NCBI GenBank assembly: GCA_020050175.1
Contig: JAGVKY010000033.1
Location: 1-9,006 of the forward strand
DNA length: 9,006 bases
Reading direction: 5' to 3'
From: Parachlamydiales bacterium
Lineage (GTDB): Bacteria; Chlamydiota; Chlamydiia; Chlamydiales; JAJFMK01
Both the position numbers and the translations under genes were made by a program. Positions 7,258 to 9,006 of the stretch are shown one piece after another; within the stretch, counting starts at the first letter, position 1; every line of letters starts with the position of its first letter. The notes beneath the pieces are model-generated. The model did no database searches. It was not told the DNA's origin and saw nothing but the letters and a program-made list of their open reading frames with translations.

Positions 7258-8169
7258 TTAAAGCAGCCAATCGAAAGAGCGAGGTTCGAAATTGAATTCT
7301 CTTTTCGCTTTATTATTACTAACGCCTCTAAGTTTAGTGGCATAATAGATAGTGTCAGGGCTAAGAGTTTTCTCTGCTTCTTCCAAAGAGACGTAGGGAG
7401 GAGGTGGTGCCCCTACATAGCGAGCAAAAGCTGGCAGCCACTCTCTAAGTTGAACGGGGCGATTATTGACAATATTGTAGGCACCTGGGCTGCAATAGAC
7501 AGCCTGAGAAACAGATTTAGCTGCGTCTTTAATGTGGATGAAATTCCAAACTCCATCCCCTTCTCCAATGATCGGAAATTTCTTTTCTTTGACTCGCTTA
7601 GCTTCATCACCATCGATGTGAAACCAAGTGCCTGGACCGTAAAAAAAACCAAAGCGTAGGGCAACCCCTTCAATTTTGTCAGACTGTAAGACCCGTCTTT
7701 CTATCTCAGCGTAAATCCGACTTCTTGCCGCAATAGAGGGGGTGGCATCAAAGGCGAAGGGAGTGTTTTCATCTGCAAGGCCAACTCCGGGTGCATACCA
7801 AAAACCACAAGATTGGACGACATACCGTCTGACCCCATTTTTCTCGGCAGCCTCTTGTAGGTTGCCTCCCCCTTCACGCCGAATTTTAGCATCCTTAACA
7901 GCTGCTTTTTCCATCGCTTCAGGAGTGTACTCTTTAGGAAGAGAGGTCAACATGTCGACAACAATTTCCGGCTTGATTTCAGCCGTTCTGGAAAAAACAT
8001 CTTCTTTATTCAAGAGATCGATCCGAACAGCTTTAGCCCCTTTTGCGGCTAGTACCTCTGCTCGCTCATCTGATCTGGTCAATCCGAAGACTTCGTGTCC
8101 ATCAAAGATCAAAGAGTCGATTAATGGCTGCCCTATCGCCCCTGTCGCTCCAGCCACTAATATTCTCAT
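7258..8169 (-). CDS. Extended-SDR family NAD(P)-dependent epimerase/dehydratase-like protein
   Basis: The 303-residue protein begins with a Rossmann fold, MRILVAGATGAIG, whose GATGAIG at 7-13 is the GxxGxxG cofactor loop of extended short-chain dehydrogenases. Arg32 after the second strand hints at NADP, though this is not decisive. A middle strand ends in RRYVVQSCGFWYAPG, with Ser120 at the usual catalytic Ser/Thr region. The expected YxxxK motif reads Y153-A-E-I-E157, so the catalytic Lys is replaced by Glu; this places it among atypical members whose reaction cannot be predicted from sequence. The C-terminal substrate domain includes GFFYGPGTWF, WNFIHIKDAA and a Pro-rich GAPPPPYVS loop. 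It lies 19 nt after the deformylase ORF with a strong ribosome binding site, so the two may be co-transcribed. It is convergent with the kdp operon. Confidence 0.88.
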   Translation of the reverse strand: MRILVAGATGAIGQPLIDSLIFDGHEVFGLTRSDERAEVLAAKGAKAVRIDLLNKEDVFSRTAEIKPEIVVDMLTSLPKEYTPEAMEKAAVKDAKIRREGGGNLQEAAEKNGVRRYVVQSCGFWYAPGVGLADENTPFAFDATPSIAARSRIYAEIERRVLQSDKIEGVALRFGFFYGPGTWFHIDGDEAKRVKEKKFPIIGEGDGVWNFIHIKDAAKSVSQAVYCSPGAYNIVNNRPVQLREWLPAFARYVGAPPPPYVSLEEAEKTLSPDTIYYATKLRGVSNNKAKREFNFEPRSFDWLL

Positions 8170-8175
8170 GCCTAC

Positions 8176-8183
8176 TCTCCTTT
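8176..8183 (-). promoter_or_regulatory. Strong Shine-Dalgarno site of the SDR gene
   Basis: On the minus strand AAAGGAGA lies six bases before the ATG at 8169. It is by far the best ribosome binding site in the window and fixes the SDR start. It also shows that this gene can be translated independently of the interrupted gene upstream. Confidence 0.8.
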
Positions 8184-8188
8184 AAATC

Positions 8189-8653
8189 CTAACTGCCTCT
8201 TTTTGGAGACAGATAGCGTTTTGAATCCTCTTTTTTGACTTCTACCATAAACTGATTAAGCTCTTCATGTGTTGCAAATTCTTTTACCTCTGCATCGTCT
8301 CTGTAGATATTGGTCATTCCCCTCAAGTGGTCATATTCATGCTGGAAAACCTTAGCCGCAAACCCCTCTAGGACACGATCGACTAAAACGCCATCCAAAG
8401 TCCAATAGGCAACTGCTATCTTTTCATAACGAGGGACTAAGGCAACCTTGCGAACTCCGCTTACTAAAATTGTTGAAAAACATCCTTCCCAGCCGACAAT
8501 TTTTTTCTCTCCAATAGGAACAAAGGTGGGATTGATAACAATCTCTAAGTGGGCAGGATCTCGATCATAACTAAAGATAAAAATCGAACAGGAGATCCCA
8601 ATTTGTGGGGCTGCAAGGCCTGCTGCAGGCATAAGAGGAATCAAGGTTTCCAT
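8189..8653 (-). CDS. def: Peptide deformylase, catalytic part (N-terminus cut off by an in-frame amber codon)
   Basis: Peptide deformylase removes the formyl group from the N-terminal Met of new proteins in the cytoplasm. All three family motifs are present: AAGLAAPQIG at residues 10-19 (family GxGxAAxQ, first Gly replaced by Ala), WEGCFS with metal ligand Cys58, and QHEYDHL with ligands His105 and His109 and catalytic Glu106. The open frame from the Met at 8653 is 154 residues, shorter than the usual 165-190. The same frame continues upstream of 8653 with a good family N-terminus to an ATG at 8761, interrupted only by TAG at 8672-8674. The Met at 8653 has no close Shine-Dalgarno site and lacks the first helix, so the product is probably poor or absent unless the amber codon is suppressed. 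A second, intact deformylase elsewhere is likely, since the activity is normally essential. Confidence 0.85.
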   Translation of the reverse strand: METLIPLMPAAGLAAPQIGISCSIFIFSYDRDPAHLEIVINPTFVPIGEKKIVGWEGCFSTILVSGVRKVALVPRYEKIAVAYWTLDGVLVDRVLEGFAAKVFQHEYDHLRGMTNIYRDDAEVKEFATHEELNQFMVEVKKEDSKRYLSPKRGS

Positions 8654-8761
8654 TAACTGATCGACAATTTCCTAAGCTAAAGGAAACTCCTCAGGTCGGA
8701 GATCTTCAGTTTTCTTTTTTAAAACAGCTTGCTCTGGACTATCAATTGTTACAATCATCAT
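8654..8761 (-). pseudogene. def: Severed N-terminal segment of the deformylase gene, ending in TAG
   Basis: From the ATG at 8761 (a second ATG follows at once) the minus strand encodes MMIVTIDSPEQAVLKKKTED and nine more codons, then TAG at 8672-8674, then EIVDQLMETLIPLMPAAGLA without a frame change. Deformylases typically start with a short strand, a Pro, a Leu-Lys-x-Lys element and an amphipathic D/E-IVDQLMETL helix leading to GLAAPQ, which is what the joined reading gives. The joined gene would be 190 codons. One base change (for example CAG, AAG or GAG to TAG) accounts for the stop. GAG, six bases before the ATG, may serve as ribosome binding site. The start overlaps the stop of the upstream frame as ATGA (8761-8758). 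Confidence 0.75.
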
Positions 8762-9006
8762 TTTATTCTCATACAAGTTCTCGTAAAACCTTTTAATGTC
8801 GAAGACTTAATCGCTTTGAAAGAGCTAGCTAAAAAAACCGTGAGAAGGGATGAATAACGGAGCTGCTCAGGTGGAATAACAACTTTCTTTTCGGTGCCAA
8901 AATAATCAAACAGTTCCTATGCTGAATTAGAATGTCACTCTGATAGGATTTTGTCCTTGAAGAAGCGGAAGCCTCCGATTTAAAAATGTTTAGCTATTAA
9001 CATAAC
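8758..9006 (-). pseudogene. Probable decayed gene that ended at the deformylase start
   Basis: The minus-strand frame ending in TGA at 8758-8760 overlaps the deformylase ATG by ATGA, the arrangement of coupled genes. Its last 52 codons, from 8916, are open and look protein-like at first: ELFDYFGTEKKVVIPPEQLR, then a less convincing hydrophobic and basic tail ending in CMRIK. Just upstream the same frame has TAG at 8917-8919 and, further back, TGA and TAA, with IGGFRFFKDKILSE between the latter two. Without these stops it would run to the window edge. No start codon serves the open part. The protein is not recognised. It may be a pseudogene, or a chance open stretch; the ATGA junction is the main support. 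Confidence 0.3.

Noticed and set aside
7233..7262. Dyad TTTAATT / AATTAAA around a central AGGATCCT between the convergent genes, as a bidirectional terminator
   Set aside because: The arms are only A/T pairs, mismatches separate them from the palindromic centre, and no T-tract follows on either strand.
7450..7659. Plus-strand ORFs opposite the SDR gene
   Set aside because: They are antisense shadows of the SDR coding sequence; the minus-strand frame carries the Rossmann motif and the strong ribosome binding site.
8672..8674. TAG recoded as an amino acid (alternative genetic code, or pyrrolysine/selenocysteine-like insertion)
   Set aside because: TAG terminates kdpA exactly at the kdpB start and also terminates the deformylase itself. 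Deformylases have no conserved special residue at codon 30.
8970..8986. GCGGAAGCCTCCGATTT hairpin as a terminator
   Set aside because: The stem has four to five pairs and only a short broken T/A run follows; this is within chance expectation.

Overview
This window holds a potassium-uptake operon of the Kdp type on the plus strand, kdpF-kdpA-kdpB-kdpC-kdpD (196-6912), and a minus-strand pair, a peptide deformylase gene followed by an SDR-family epimerase/dehydratase gene (8761 down to 7258). The left edge carries the first 19 codons of a divergent minus-strand gene whose N-terminus resembles gamma-glutamylcyclotransferase/AIG2-like proteins. The right edge carries what looks like a decayed gene that once ended at the deformylase start. 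The sequence suggests a Gram-negative, moderately AT-rich bacterium. Several broken genes lie close together, which fits a host-associated lineage losing genes (Parachlamydiales or Legionella/Coxiella-like groups would be candidates). That placement is a guess from style, not a demonstrated assignment.

Left part (1-195): the edge of the divergent gene and about 140 bp of intergenic DNA with a weak inverted repeat. Centre (196-6912): KdpF, KdpA, KdpB and KdpC together form the complete high-affinity K+ pump, and the KdpD-type sensor follows directly. Every junction is tight: TAATG between kdpF and kdpA, zero spacing between kdpA and kdpB, and ATGA overlaps at kdpB/kdpC, kdpC/kdpD and kdpD/next ORF. 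One transcript with translational coupling is therefore likely.

The KdpD protein is the most unusual intact gene. Its nucleotide-binding KdpD domain, USP domain and C-terminal ATP-binding domain look normal. Its membrane part shows only two hydrophobic segments where the family normally has four, and the phosphoacceptor region reads S-K-R-F-H-D-P-L where the family has S-H-D-L-R-T-P-L. No kdpE follows. In its place the operon continues, through an ATGA overlap, into a short ORF with a signal peptide (6909) that is broken by frameshifts and a stop but leaves recognisable aromatic, strand-like pieces up to 7256.

Right part (7257-9006, minus strand): the SDR gene is intact and has a strong Shine-Dalgarno site. 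The deformylase keeps all metal and catalytic residues, but an in-frame amber codon at 8672-8674 separates its first 29 codons from the rest. The reading frame upstream of it overlaps its start by ATGA and contains three stops, so it too appears decayed. The broken ORFs could be genuine gene erosion or, for the indels, assembly errors; re-sequencing would settle this.
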